Shown here: positions 1 to 8,733 of the stretch, piece after piece
Position numbering within the stretch: the stretch's first letter is position 1
Layout: the number at the start of each line of letters is the position of its first letter
Origin: Comamonadaceae bacterium
GTDB lineage: Bacteria > Pseudomonadota > Gammaproteobacteria > Burkholderiales > Burkholderiaceae_C
Length of the DNA: 64,000 nt
Assembly: GCA_947455465.1 (NCBI GenBank)
Contig: CANGNS010000003.1
Coordinates: 1-64,000 of the forward strand
Reading direction: 5' to 3'
The notes under the pieces: generated by a model
Database searches by the model: none
The model's input: only the letters and a program-made list of their open reading frames with translations
What the model was told of the DNA's origin: nothing
Position numbers and translations under genes: made by a program

Positions 1-83
1 AAACCTGCCGGTCACTGGCAGAAATGGCTCTCTCCGCAGTCCGCAAGAACCCGCAGAAACCCGCGCAAACACGCGGTAATAGG
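1..83. other. Flank downstream of ssrA with 10-bp direct repeats
   Basis: This stretch lies just beyond the 3' end and terminator of the tmRNA gene. No coding potential is visible. From position 41 there are three near-identical 10-bp units in tandem (CCGCAAGAAC, CCGCAGAAAC, CCGCGCAAAC), preceded by a partial unit CCGCAGT at 34-40. The 3' end of ssrA is a well-known integration site for genomic islands, so helically phased repeats here could be integrase arm sites, but the window starts too soon to see an integrase. Confidence 0.35.
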
Positions 84-117
84 CAAAAAAAAGCCAACCG
101 GTTAGGGTTGGCTTTTA
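84..117 (-). terminator. Intrinsic terminator of ssrA
   Basis: Read on the minus strand, a stem AAGCCAACC / GGTTGGCTT with a short loop is followed by an uninterrupted T tract (positions 91 down to 85). It lies 7 bases past the encoded CCA end of tmRNA, so it ends ssrA transcription. Confidence 0.85.
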
Positions 118-123
118 AGGTAT

Positions 124-510
124 TGGTGGAGCTGGCGGGATTTGAACCCGCGTCCGCAAGCCTTCTTCGAGCAGATCTACATGTTTAGTGTTCTGATTTG
201 GGTCTCGCCCTGATGCACGCGCAGACACACGCTTACACCGTCGCCAGTACCCTATTGTCTCGCTCCTGACCAAGGTACCCGGTCAAGTGCCAGCCGATGA
301 AAATGACCTTACAGCCTGGACGGCGCAGCTTTCACCGCGTCACCCTTGCCCAGCCCATCGGCCTGCTGTTGTAAGGCTCACTGGTGTTTAAGCAGCGAGT
401 GCGAAACGTTCGTCGTTTGCAGTTAGTTTGTTTGAATCTGTTTTACGAGCGCATTCAGCTCGACATGCACCACAGCGATTCCGTACCCACGTCGAAACCA
501 GTGCAGCCCC
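124..510 (-). ncRNA. ssrA: tmRNA (transfer-messenger RNA)
   Basis: Rescues stalled ribosomes: it acts first as alanyl-tRNA, then as a short message that tags the unfinished protein for proteolysis. The tag reading frame is at 388-420 on the minus strand and translates as ANDERFALAA followed by TAA, the tag typical of betaproteobacteria. The 5' end GGGGCTG (504-510) pairs with CAGCTCC (128-134) to form the acceptor stem, with a discriminator A and an encoded CCA at 124-126. The T arm GGTTCAAATCC lies just inside it. The gene is a single continuous piece of about 387 nt, not the split two-piece form known from some other betaproteobacteria. It is followed by a strong terminator. Confidence 0.97.
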
Positions 511-519
511 AAGCGACCC

Positions 520-549
520 ATTCTAGGCGCTTGGCAGATGCTCCACCAA
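520..549 (-). promoter_or_regulatory. Putative sigma-70 promoter of ssrA
   Basis: On the minus strand, TTGGTG (544-549) and TAGAAT (520-525) are separated by 18 bp, and TAGAAT ends 9 bases before the tmRNA 5' end at 510. The -10 hexamer overlaps the TAG stop codon of gph, so the promoter is embedded in the 3' end of that gene. Confidence 0.55.
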
Positions 550-1197
550 GCCCAGGGGCGATTCGATGCCCAGGTCTGCCCCCCATTGGGCCACTTGCGC
601 CTGCGGGCCGAGGTAGCCGTAGTGCGCAGCCACCGTAGCCATCCCTGCGGCCTTGCCCGCTTGAATATCGCGCAAATCGTCGCCCACGTAAATGCAATGC
701 GCCGGCGCCACCCCGATGCGCCGGGCCGCCTCGAGCAATGGCGCGGGGTGCGGCTTGGTGTGGGGCGTGGTATCGCCACAGACCACCGTAGCCGCGCTGG
801 CGAAAACGGACATGGTGGCCAGCAAGGGCAAGGCAAAACGCTCCGATTTATTGGTCACCACACCCCAGGCCAGCCCGGCGTCGGCCAATTGCCGCACCAA
901 GGGCTCAACCCCTTGGAACAGCTGGGTTCGCGCGGTAAGGCATTGGGTGTAGTTGACAAAAAACTCTTCCCTAAGCGGCTCAAAATCGGCATGCTCAGGC
1001 CCAATCCCAAAAGCCACCTGCAGCATGCCTCGGGCGCCCGAGCCACAGTGCGCACGGTAGGCCTGCAAGGGCAATGAGGGCATGGCGCGCGCCAGGCGCA
1101 TGTGGTCTGCGGCGGCGGCCAGGTCGGGGGCGCTGTCGACCAAGGTGCCGTCCAGGTCGAACAGGACAGCGGCAATAGTGCGGTGCTTGAGCGCCAC
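523..1197 (-). CDS. gph: Phosphoglycolate phosphatase (HAD family)
   Basis: Hydrolyses 2-phosphoglycolate, formed by DNA 3'-end repair or Rubisco oxygenation, to glycolate. The 224-residue protein has all HAD signatures: DLDGTLVDS at 14-22 with nucleophile Asp14 and acid Asp16, the TNK motif at 115-117, Lys148 in TKPHP, and Asp173/Asp174 in VGDDLRD. An alpha-helical cap follows motif I. The start is GTG, 3 bases past the ubiG stop codon, so gph is translated as the second gene of a ubiG-gph pair, a common arrangement in Burkholderiales. Family assignment is firm; the exact substrate follows from length, motifs and context. Confidence 0.9.
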   Translation of the reverse strand: MALKHRTIAAVLFDLDGTLVDSAPDLAAAADHMRLARAMPSLPLQAYRAHCGSGARGMLQVAFGIGPEHADFEPLREEFFVNYTQCLTARTQLFQGVEPLVRQLADAGLAWGVVTNKSERFALPLLATMSVFASAATVVCGDTTPHTKPHPAPLLEAARRIGVAPAHCIYVGDDLRDIQAGKAAGMATVAAHYGYLGPQAQVAQWGADLGIESPLGLVEHLPSA

Positions 1198-1200
1198 GTC

Positions 1201-1917
1201 TTAGGCCGGCCGGCGGCAGGCGAACAGGTAATTGACGTCCGTGTTGTCGGTCAGCGCGTAGCGTTTGGTGAGCGGGTTGTAGCCCATGCCCCGGGTGTGC
1301 AAAAGCTCCAAGCCGGCGCGCCGCGCATAGGCCGCCAGCTCACTGGGACGAATCATCTTGGCGTATTCATGGGTGCCGCGCGGCAAAAGGTTCAGAACAT
1401 ACTCTGCGCCAACAATGGCAAAAAGAAAGGACTTGGGCGTGCGGTTCAGGGTCGAAAAAAACACCCAACCTCCGGGTTTGACCAAACTGGCGCAGGCCTG
1501 GACCACAGAGGCGGGGTCGGGCACATGCTCCAGCATTTCCATGCAGGTGACGACATCAAAAGCCTGGGGCGCTTCCAAGGCCAGTGCCTCGGCACTGACT
1601 TCGCGGTACTGCACATGGGGCGTCTGGGCCTCCAGGGCATGCAACTGTGCGACACGCAAGGCCCGTGTCGACAAATCAACGCCCAGCACCTCGGCCCCTT
1701 TGCGGGCCATGGCATCGGTCAATATGCCCCCGCCACAACCAATATCCACCACCGCCTTGCCTGCCAAGGGCACAAGCTGGTCGATCCACTGCAGGCGCAG
1801 CGGATTAATTTGATGCAAAGGGCGAAACTCGCTCTGCGGATCCCACCAACGGTGGGCCAACTCGGAAAACTTTGCCAACTCCGCCGGGTCGGCGTTCACG
1901 GTGCTAGGGCTGGTCAT
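1201..1917 (-). CDS. ubiG: Ubiquinone O-methyltransferase UbiG
   Basis: SAM-dependent enzyme that carries out both O-methylations of ubiquinone biosynthesis at the inner membrane. The 238-residue protein has the UbiG N-terminus ([13 protein letters not shown], 15-27) and methyltransferase motif [10 protein letters not shown] at 56-64, followed by the acidic ribose-binding stretch GVDLS. The [11 protein letters not shown] segment matches the post-motif II region of UbiG. It is first of the pair with gph. The ATG start at 1915-1917 is the family start. Confidence 0.93.
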   Translation of the reverse strand: MTSPSTVNADPAELAKFSELAHRWWDPQSEFRPLHQINPLRLQWIDQLVPLAGKAVVDIGCGGGILTDAMARKGAEVLGVDLSTRALRVAQLHALEAQTPHVQYREVSAEALALEAPQAFDVVTCMEMLEHVPDPASVVQACASLVKPGGWVFFSTLNRTPKSFLFAIVGAEYVLNLLPRGTHEYAKMIRPSELAAYARRAGLELLHTRGMGYNPLTKRYALTDNTDVNYLFACRRPA

Positions 1918-1956
1918 ACATGGCTCTTTTCAATGGCGGGGACCGCTGGATCGCAA

Positions 1957-1983
1957 CAAAAAAGGCCCGCTTGCGCGGGCCTC
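1957..1983 (-). terminator. Intrinsic terminator downstream of the OmpA-like gene
   Basis: On the minus strand GGCCCGC / GCGGGCC (1975-1981 and 1964-1970) form a 7-bp GC stem with a GCAA loop, followed by a T tract. It separates the ompA-like gene from ubiG-gph. Confidence 0.85.
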
Positions 1984-2003
1984 ATTACCTTAGCGTCTAA
2001 GGA

Positions 2004-2675
2004 TTATTTGGCTGGACGGGTGCCCACCACTTCCACCTCTACACGGCGGTTTTTGGCTTGGCCTTCTTTGGTCTTGTTGTCAGCGATGGGGCTGGTCTCG
2101 CCCTTGCCTTCGGTGTAGATGCGGTTTTTCTCAACCCCATTGGACACCAAGTAAGCCTTCACCGCGTCTGCACGCTTGATAGACAAAGCCTGGTTGTAGC
2201 CATCGGTTCCGGTGGAATCGGTGTGACCCACGGCAATGATGACTTCCAAGCTGATGCCTTTGAGCTTGCCAACCAGGTCGTCCAGTTTGGCTTTGCCTTC
2301 GGGCTTGAGGACGGCCTTGTCAAAGTCAAAGAAGGTGTCTGCTGCATAGGTCACTTTGCTGGCGGCAGGGGCGGCAGCCACGGGCGCAGGGGCTGGTGCT
2401 GGTGCGGGAGCCGGTGCAGCCTTAGGCGCAGGGGCTGGGGCTTCCTTAGGAGCCGGTGCAGGTGCTGGCGCAGGGGCCGGTGTCGGGGCAATAGCGCCGT
2501 CGCAACCAGGCGCAGCGGTCGCAGGCGTCCATGAACTGTCACGCACGCACAGGCCGGTGCCGCTTTTCACGACTTCGCCCGACGAACTGCGCCAGTTGTG
2601 AATCTCTTGGGCGCCGGCGACGGATGCCAGTGCAACAGCGGCAAGGCCGATTGCGATTTTGTTCAAGTTAATCAC
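2004..2675 (-). CDS. OmpA-family outer-membrane/peptidoglycan-binding protein
   Basis: Predicted periplasmic or outer-membrane-attached protein of 223 residues. Residues 1-22 form a signal peptide ending in ...ASVAGA. A short N-terminal segment follows, with a Cys pair around 43-59, then a long Ala-Pro linker (about 60-107). From about residue 110 there is a complete OmpA-like domain (TYAADTFFDFDKAVL ... GHTDSTGTDGYNQALS ... NRRVEVEV). The Asp and Arg residues that bind meso-diaminopimelate in this fold are present. There is no eight-strand beta barrel, so it tethers the envelope rather than acting as a porin. Start is GTG with AAGGA about 7 bases upstream. The gene is divergent from gyrA and has its own terminator. 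Confidence 0.88.
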   Translation of the reverse strand: MINLNKIAIGLAAVALASVAGAQEIHNWRSSSGEVVKSGTGLCVRDSSWTPATAAPGCDGAIAPTPAPAPAPAPAPKEAPAPAPKAAPAPAPAPAPAPVAAAPAASKVTYAADTFFDFDKAVLKPEGKAKLDDLVGKLKGISLEVIIAVGHTDSTGTDGYNQALSIKRADAVKAYLVSNGVEKNRIYTEGKGETSPIADNKTKEGQAKNRRVEVEVVGTRPAK

Positions 2676-2894
2676 GGTATTTCCTTTTCGGGATGAGGTG
2701 CAGCACAGCTGCGGGCAATCTAAATATTACGCCTGCGGCGACATGCACCAAAAAGCGTTCCCACGATTGTGCCACAGCCCCAGGGGCCGTTTTTTGCCGG
2801 TTACACGCAATTTCCTAGGGGTTTTTATGGGGTTGGCGGTCAAAAAGCCCGCTGCCGGAAGCCGCCTTGGGCAATCCGGGCAGGCTGCCCGCCG

Positions 2895-2900
2895 TAGAAT
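2895..2900 (+). promoter_or_regulatory. Putative -10 element of gyrA
   Basis: TAGAAT lies 40 bases upstream of the gyrA ATG and would give a leader of about 33 nt. No convincing -35 hexamer is seen at 16-18 bp. The 264-bp divergent region between the OmpA-like gene and gyrA must hold promoters for both. Confidence 0.35.
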
Positions 2901-2939
2901 CGGGGGCTAATCCAAAGACTTCGTTCGCCCTACAAAACC

Positions 2940-5600
2940 ATGACCCAGTTCGCCAAAGAGACCCTCCCCATCAGCCTTGAGGAGGAAATGCGCCGTAGTT
3001 ACCTTGACTACGCCATGAGCGTCATCGTTGGCCGCGCCCTGCCCGACGCCCGCGACGGACTCAAGCCAGTGCACCGGCGGGTTCTGTTTGCGATGCACGA
3101 GCTCAATAACGACTGGAACCGCGCTTATAAGAAATCCGCGCGTATTGTGGGCGACGTTATTGGTAAATACCACCCCCATGGCGACCAGTCGGTCTACGAC
3201 ACGATTGTGCGCATGGCGCAGGACTTTTCCATGCGCCATATGCTGGTCGACGGCCAAGGTAACTTCGGCTCGGTCGACGGCGACAACGCCGCCGCCATGC
3301 GCTACACCGAGATCCGCCTGGCGAAGATCGCGCATGAGCTGCTGGCCGATCTGGACAAAGAAACAGTCGATTTCGGCCCCAACTACGACGGTTCCGAGAA
3401 AGAACCGCTGGTTTTACCCACCCGCATTCCGAATTTGCTGGTCAACGGTTCGGGCGGTATTGCCGTGGGCATGGCCACCAATATTCCGCCGCATAACCTG
3501 AACGAAGTTGTGGACGCCTGCCTGCACCTCTTGCGCAACCCCCAGGCCTCTATTGACGAGCTGATGGACATCGTGCCCGCGCCCGACTTCCCCACGGCGG
3601 GCATTATTTATGGCATCAATGGTGTCAAAGAAGGCTACCGTACCGGGCGTGGCAAGGTCGTGATGCGCGCCAAGTGCCATTTTGAGGACATCGACAAAGG
3701 CAACCGCCAAGCCATCATCGTCGATGAGCTGCCTTACCAAGTCAACAAAAAAACCCTGCAAGAGCGCATGGCCGAGTTGGTCCACGAGAAAAAAATCGAG
3801 GGCATCAGTCATATCCAGGACGAGTCCGACAAGTCCGGCATGCGCCTGGTGATCGAGCTCAAGCGCGGCGAAGTGCCCGAAGTGGTACTCAACAACCTGT
3901 ACAAACAGACCCAGCTGCAAGACACTTTCGGTATGAATATGGTCGCCCTGGTGAACGGGCAGCCCAAGTTGTGTAATCTCAAAGACCTGATCGAGGTCTT
4001 TTTGCAGCACCGCCGCGAAGTCGTGACCCGGCGCACGGTGTTTAACCTGCGCAAGGCGCGCGAGCGCGGGCATGTTCTCGAAGGCCTGGCCGTCGCCCTG
4101 GCCAATATCGACGAATTCATCGCCATCATCCGCAACGCCCCTACCCCGCCGGTGGCCAAAGCCGAGTTGATGACGCGCAGCTGGGACAGCAAACTGGTGC
4201 GCGAGATGCTGACCCGCAGCCGCATGGATGGCGGCGTGGTCAACGCCGACGACTTCCGCCCCGAAGGCCTGGACAAGGCGCTGGGCATGGGCAGCGATGG
4301 CCTGTACCGCCTATCTGATACCCAAGCGCAAGAAATCTTGCAAATGCGCCTGCAACGCCTGACCGGTCTGGAACAAGACAAGATCGTTAGCGAATACAAA
4401 GAGGTCATGTCCGAGATCGAAGACCTGCTGGACATCCTGGCCCGCCCCGAGCGCGTCTCCACCATCATTGGCGAAGAGCTGGCCGCCATCAAACAAGAGT
4501 TCGGGCAGTCCAAGCTGGGCGCGCGCCGCAGCCTGGTGGAGCACAGCTCCTACGACCTGAGCACCGAAGACCTGATCACGCCCACCGACATGGTGGTCAC
4601 GCTCAGCCACAGCGGCTACATCAAGAGCCAGCCGCTGGGCGAATACCGTGCGCAAAAGCGCGGCGGCCGCGGCAAGCAAGCCACGGCCACCAAAGAAGAC
4701 GATTGGGTGGATCAGCTTTTCATCGCCAACACGCATGATTACATCTTGTGCTTCTCCAACCGGGGCCGCTTGTATTGGCTCAAGGTCTGGGAAGTTCCGC
4801 AGGGCTCGCGCGGCTCACGCGGGCGGCCTATTGTCAATATGTTCCCGCTGCAAGAGGGCGAAAAAATCACCGTCGTGCTGCCCTTGACGGGGGACAAGCG
4901 CACCTTTCCAGCCGACCAGTTTGTGTTCATGGCCACCTCCATGGGCACCGTCAAAAAGACGCCGCTGGACGACTTCAGCAAACCGCGCAAGGTCGGCATC
5001 ATTGCCGTCAACCTGGACGAGGGTGACTACCTGATCGGCGCGGCGATTACCGACGGTCAGCACGACGTGATGCTGTTCTCCGACGGCGGCAAAGCCGTGC
5101 GCTTTAACGAAGATGAAGTCACCGCCCACGGCCGCCAATCGCGCGGCGTCAAAGGCATGAACCTGGAAGAAGGCCAAAGCGTGATCGCCATGCTGGTGGC
5201 CGAGGACGAGCAGCAAAGCGTGCTGACCGCCACCGAAAACGGCTACGGCAAGCGCACCAGCATCGTGGAATACACCCGCCACGGTCGCGGCACCAAAGGC
5301 ATGATTGCCATCCAGCAAACCGAGCGCAACGGCAAAGTAGTCGCGGCCACGCTGGTCCATGCCGATGACGAAATCATGCTGATCACCGACCGGGGTGTTT
5401 TGGTGCGCACCCGCGTGGCCGAAATCCGCGAACTAGGCCGCGCCACCCAGGGCGTGACCCTGATCAGCCTGGACGAAGGCTCCAAGCTCAGCGGCCTGCA
5501 GCGCATCGTCGAAAACGACGCCAATCCGGCGGATGGCGCCGCCGAGGGCGATGCTCTCGACGCACCTGAAGCACCCGCAGGCGATACGCCGCAGGAATAA
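2940..5600 (+). CDS. gyrA: DNA gyrase subunit A
   Basis: Breakage-reunion subunit of gyrase, which introduces negative supercoils with GyrB. The 886 residues align with E. coli GyrA without gaps through the N-terminus, so numbering is shared: catalytic Tyr122 lies in AMRYTEIRL preceded by Arg121. The GyrA box appears as QKRGGRG (near nt 4651), which identifies gyrase rather than topoisomerase IV and marks the start of the six-bladed C-terminal domain. The tail is acidic and Ala/Pro-rich. In the quinolone-resistance region the sequence is [10 protein letters not shown]: position 83 is Gln rather than the common Ser or Thr, while Asp87 is kept. No clear Shine-Dalgarno site precedes the ATG. It heads the aromatic amino acid cluster, 14 bp before serC. 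Confidence 0.97.
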   Translation: MTQFAKETLPISLEEEMRRSYLDYAMSVIVGRALPDARDGLKPVHRRVLFAMHELNNDWNRAYKKSARIVGDVIGKYHPHGDQSVYDTIVRMAQDFSMRHMLVDGQGNFGSVDGDNAAAMRYTEIRLAKIAHELLADLDKETVDFGPNYDGSEKEPLVLPTRIPNLLVNGSGGIAVGMATNIPPHNLNEVVDACLHLLRNPQASIDELMDIVPAPDFPTAGIIYGINGVKEGYRTGRGKVVMRAKCHFEDIDKGNRQAIIVDELPYQVNKKTLQERMAELVHEKKIEGISHIQDESDKSGMRLVIELKRGEVPEVVLNNLYKQTQLQDTFGMNMVALVNGQPKLCNLKDLIEVFLQHRREVVTRRTVFNLRKARERGHVLEGLAVALANIDEFIAIIRNAPTPPVAKAELMTRSWDSKLVREMLTRSRMDGGVVNADDFRPEGLDKALGMGSDGLYRLSDTQAQEILQMRLQRLTGLEQDKIVSEYKEVMSEIEDLLDILARPERVSTIIGEELAAIKQEFGQSKLGARRSLVEHSSYDLSTEDLITPTDMVVTLSHSGYIKSQPLGEYRAQKRGGRGKQATATKEDDWVDQLFIANTHDYILCFSNRGRLYWLKVWEVPQGSRGSRGRPIVNMFPLQEGEKITVVLPLTGDKRTFPADQFVFMATSMGTVKKTPLDDFSKPRKVGIIAVNLDEGDYLIGAAITDGQHDVMLFSDGGKAVRFNEDEVTAHGRQSRGVKGMNLEEGQSVIAMLVAEDEQQSVLTATENGYGKRTSIVEYTRHGRGTKGMIAIQQTERNGKVVAATLVHADDEIMLITDRGVLVRTRVAEIRELGRATQGVTLISLDEGSKLSGLQRIVENDANPADGAAEGDALDAPEAPAGDTPQE

Positions 5601-5614
5601 GCGCGGCCCCTGGT

Positions 5615-6736
5615 GTGAAGCGCCCCTACAACTTCTCCGCCGGGCCGGCCACCATGCCTTTGCCGGTGCTCGAGCGCGCCGCTGCTGAAATGACCAACTG
5701 GCCTGACGCGCAGGGCCGCCGCAGCGGCATGGGCGTCATGGAAATGAGCCACCGCAGCCCGGCTTTCACCGCCATCGTGCAACACGCCGAGCGCACTTTG
5801 CGCGGCCTGCTGGCGGTGCCCGAGCACTTCAAAATTTTATTTATGCAAGGTGGCGGGCTGGCCCAAAACGCCATCGTGCCCATGAACCTGTGCGGCCTGC
5901 CGGGCGCAGGACCGGCGGCGGCGGACTTTGTGGTCACCGGCAGCTGGAGCCAGAAATCCTTGCAGGAAGCCGCGAAGTACTGCAGCGCCCAGGCGGCGGC
6001 CAGCAGTGCGGACGGGGGCTTTCACCGCATCCCCGACCCGGCCGCCTGGCAGTTGCGCTCCGGCGCCCGCTATGTGCATATTTGCAGCAACGAGACCATC
6101 CACGGCGTGGAGTTTCACAGCCTACCCGAGCTGGCCGCCCTGGGAAGCAAAGCGCCCTTGGTGATCGATTTTTCCTCGCATGTGGCCTCGCGGCCGGTGG
6201 ACTGGGGCAAGGTCGGGCTGGCTTTTGCCGGCGCGCAAAAGAACCTGGGGCCCGCTGGGCTTACGCTGGTGGTCGTGCGCGAAGACCTGCTGGGCCAAGC
6301 CCTGGACATCTGCCCCAGCGCGATGGACTACACCAAGGTGGCCGCCAACGCCTCGCTCTACAACACGCCGCCCACCTATGGCATTTACATGGCCGGCCTG
6401 GTTTTTGACTGGCTGATGGCGCAAGGCGGCGTAGCAGCCATCGAGCAGCGCAATATCGAAAAAGCCGCCCTGCTCTACCAAACCATTGACCAATCCGACC
6501 TGTATTTCAACCCGGTAGACGCGGGCTGCCGCTCACGGATGAACGTGCCCTTTTTTCTGCGCGAGCCCGCGCTGGAAGCAGCGTTTTTGCAAGGCGCCCA
6601 GGAGGCGGGATTGCTGCAGCTCAAGGGCCACAAATCGGTCAGCGGACTGCGCGCCAGCATTTACAACGCCATGCCACTGGAAGGTGTGCAGGCCTTGGTA
6701 GCGTATATGCGATCATTTGAACGCACCCGCGCTTAA
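5615..6736 (+). CDS. serC: Phosphoserine aminotransferase
   Basis: PLP enzyme converting 3-phosphohydroxypyruvate to phosphoserine (serine pathway) and acting in the pyridoxine pathway. The 373-residue class V aminotransferase has the family start [11 protein letters not shown], the phosphate-binding SHRS at 45-48 and the PLP lysine Lys209 in [12 protein letters not shown]. The C-terminus [17 protein letters not shown] is diagnostic. Start is GTG at 5615, the only one fitting the SerC N-terminus. The gyrA-serC-pheA order is conserved in betaproteobacteria. Confidence 0.95.
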   Translation: MKRPYNFSAGPATMPLPVLERAAAEMTNWPDAQGRRSGMGVMEMSHRSPAFTAIVQHAERTLRGLLAVPEHFKILFMQGGGLAQNAIVPMNLCGLPGAGPAAADFVVTGSWSQKSLQEAAKYCSAQAAASSADGGFHRIPDPAAWQLRSGARYVHICSNETIHGVEFHSLPELAALGSKAPLVIDFSSHVASRPVDWGKVGLAFAGAQKNLGPAGLTLVVVREDLLGQALDICPSAMDYTKVAANASLYNTPPTYGIYMAGLVFDWLMAQGGVAAIEQRNIEKAALLYQTIDQSDLYFNPVDAGCRSRMNVPFFLREPALEAAFLQGAQEAGLLQLKGHKSVSGLRASIYNAMPLEGVQALVAYMRSFERTRA

Positions 6737-6747
6737 AGGAGACATTC

Positions 6748-7845
6748 ATGGCATTGACATTGGCCGAACTGCGCACCCGCATTGATGCCCTCGACCTGGA
6801 GCTGCTCGCCTTGCTCAACCGCCGTGCCGGCTTGGCCCACGAGGTAGGTGAACTCAAAAAAGGCGAAGGCTCGGTGGTGTTTCGTCCCGAGCGCGAGGCG
6901 CAGGTAATCGCCACGCTACAGCAGGCCAACACCGACAGCGGCCAGGCGCACACGCTGCAAAGCGACAGCGTGGCCTTTATCTGGCGCGAAATCATGTCCG
7001 CCTGCCGCGCTTTGGAGGCACCACAGCGGGTGGCCTACCTGGGCCCGGCCGGCACCTTCAGCGAAGAGGCAGCGCTGCGCTTTTTCGGCTCGAGCATCGC
7101 CCATGTGCCCTGCGCCAACTTTGACGAGGTGTTCCACGCCACGGCCGCCGGAACGGCGCAATTTGGTGTGATTCCGGTCGAAAACAGCAGCGAGGGCGTG
7201 GTCACCCGCTCGCTTGATTTGTTGCTCCAATCACCCCTGCACATTGTGGGCGAGACCAGCCTGATGGTGCGCCACCACCTGCTGCGTAGCACCGACAGCC
7301 TGCACGACGTGGACGTTGTGCTGGCCCACCCGCAAGCGCTGGCGCAGTGCCAAAACTGGCTCAGCACCCATTTGCCCCACGCCGAGCGGCGCGCCGTCTC
7401 CAGCAATGCCGAAGGCGCCCGCTTGGCAGCACAAGAGCCACGCTGGGCCGCCATTGCCAGCGAACGCGCGGGCTCTGCATTCGGGCTGCATTTGGCCGCA
7501 CGTGCCATCCAGGACGACGCCTTTAACCGCACCCGCTTCGTCGTGGTCTGCCTGCCTGCCACCTTGCCCGCACCCCAAGCCAGCGGGCGCGATTGCATCA
7601 GCCTGGTGGTCTCGGTGCCCAACCGCCCCGGCGCCGTCCACGACATGCTGGTGCCCCTGAAAAAACATGGCGTGTCCATGACGCGCTTTGAATCGCGCCC
7701 GGCGCGTTCGGGCCAGTGGGAGTACTACTTTTATATCGACCTGCAAGGCCACCCCTCGCAGCCGCATGTGCAAGCGGCCTTGGCCGAACTGCAGTCGCTG
7801 TGCGCTTTTTACAAAGTGCTGGGCACCTACCCCCTGGCGGACTGA
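6748..7845 (+). CDS. pheA: Chorismate mutase / prephenate dehydratase (P-protein)
   Basis: Bifunctional enzyme making phenylpyruvate from chorismate. Of 365 residues, 1-90 are an AroQ-type chorismate mutase (IDALDLELLALLNRR), followed by the dehydratase from about 95 (YLGPAGTFSEEA). The catalytic TRF is at 262-264. A C-terminal ACT domain at about 285-360 carries the ESRP motif (315-318) that binds phenylalanine for feedback inhibition. A good GGAG ribosome-binding site precedes the ATG. serC lies 11 bp upstream and tyrA 12 bp downstream. Confidence 0.96.
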   Translation: MALTLAELRTRIDALDLELLALLNRRAGLAHEVGELKKGEGSVVFRPEREAQVIATLQQANTDSGQAHTLQSDSVAFIWREIMSACRALEAPQRVAYLGPAGTFSEEAALRFFGSSIAHVPCANFDEVFHATAAGTAQFGVIPVENSSEGVVTRSLDLLLQSPLHIVGETSLMVRHHLLRSTDSLHDVDVVLAHPQALAQCQNWLSTHLPHAERRAVSSNAEGARLAAQEPRWAAIASERAGSAFGLHLAARAIQDDAFNRTRFVVVCLPATLPAPQASGRDCISLVVSVPNRPGAVHDMLVPLKKHGVSMTRFESRPARSGQWEYYFYIDLQGHPSQPHVQAALAELQSLCAFYKVLGTYPLAD

Positions 7846-7857
7846 AGGCGCAACCCA

Positions 7858-8733
7858 GTGTTTGACCAACTCGGACTGATAGGCTGCGGCCTGATGGGCG
7901 GCTCTTTTGCGCTGGCACTCAAACAGGCCGGCTTGGTGCGTCGGGTGGTCGGCTACAGCCCCTCGGATACGACCCGCCAGCGCGCGCTGGATCGGGGCGT
8001 GTTGGACGCGGCCTTGCCTAGCATTGCCGATGCCGCGCGCGGCTGCGACCTGCTGTTGGTTGCCGTGCCGGTGGCTGCCACCCAAGCCAGCCTGGCCGCC
8101 CTGCGCGCCACACTGGCGCCAGGCGCTTTGCTCATGGATGTCGGCTCCACCAAACGCGACGTGGTGCAAGCAGCTGAGATCGCCTTGGGCGACCAAATTA
8201 CCCAATTCGTGCCTGCGCACCCCATTGCCGGCAAGGAAGTGGCCGGCGTGGCGCACGCCGACGCCGATCTGTACCGGGGCTGCCAGGTCATTCTCACGCC
8301 CACGGCTGCCACTGACCCGGCCCACACCGCGCGCGCCCAAGCCCTTTGGAGCGCACTGGGTTGCCGGGTGCGCACCATGAGCGCGCTGGCCCACGACAGC
8401 GCTTTTGCCGCCGTGAGCCATTTGCCCCATATGCTGGCGTTTGCCGCCATGAATGCGCTCACCGCCCAAACCGAAGGCGCAGATTTCCTGGCGCTGGCCG
8501 GGCCCGGTTTTCGGGACTTCAGCCGCATCGCCGCGTCCGACCCGGCCGTGTGGCGCGATATTTTTATGGCCAACCAAGACCAGCTGCTTGTGCAATCGGC
8601 GCATTTGCGCCAAAGCCTGCTGGCCTTCGAAGCCGCTTTGCAAGCCAGCGATGCAGCCACCTTGCAATCGCTGATCAGCCAAGCGAGCGCTGCCCGGGCC
8701 GCTTGGTCCCTGCCCCCCGCCACGCCCGTCTGA
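7858..8733 (+). CDS. tyrA: Prephenate/arogenate dehydrogenase
   Basis: NAD(P)-dependent enzyme of tyrosine synthesis. The 291-residue monofunctional TyrA has a Rossmann motif [10 protein letters not shown] at 7-16, the HPIAGKE substrate-binding motif and the [10 protein letters not shown] helix of the family. No chorismate mutase or ACT domain is attached. Start is GTG. The TGA stop shares one base with the ATG of aroA-cmk (TGATG), indicating translational coupling. Many Burkholderia carry hisC between pheA and tyrA; it is absent here. Confidence 0.93.
   Translation: MFDQLGLIGCGLMGGSFALALKQAGLVRRVVGYSPSDTTRQRALDRGVLDAALPSIADAARGCDLLLVAVPVAATQASLAALRATLAPGALLMDVGSTKRDVVQAAEIALGDQITQFVPAHPIAGKEVAGVAHADADLYRGCQVILTPTAATDPAHTARAQALWSALGCRVRTMSALAHDSAFAAVSHLPHMLAFAAMNALTAQTEGADFLALAGPGFRDFSRIAASDPAVWRDIFMANQDQLLVQSAHLRQSLLAFEAALQASDAATLQSLISQASAARAAWSLPPATPV

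Noticed and set aside
2390..2490. Degenerate GC-rich repeats in the OmpA-like gene
   Set aside because: These are alternating Ala and Pro codons of the linker, common in this family; not a mobile or CRISPR repeat.
7231..8682. 483-residue minus-strand frame opposite pheA and tyrA
   Set aside because: Antisense shadow with Gly/Gln/His bias and no recognisable domain.
8346..8732. N-terminal extension of the aroA-cmk frame into tyrA
   Set aside because: The AroA family starts at the ATG coupled to the tyrA stop; the extension is out-of-frame tyrA sequence.
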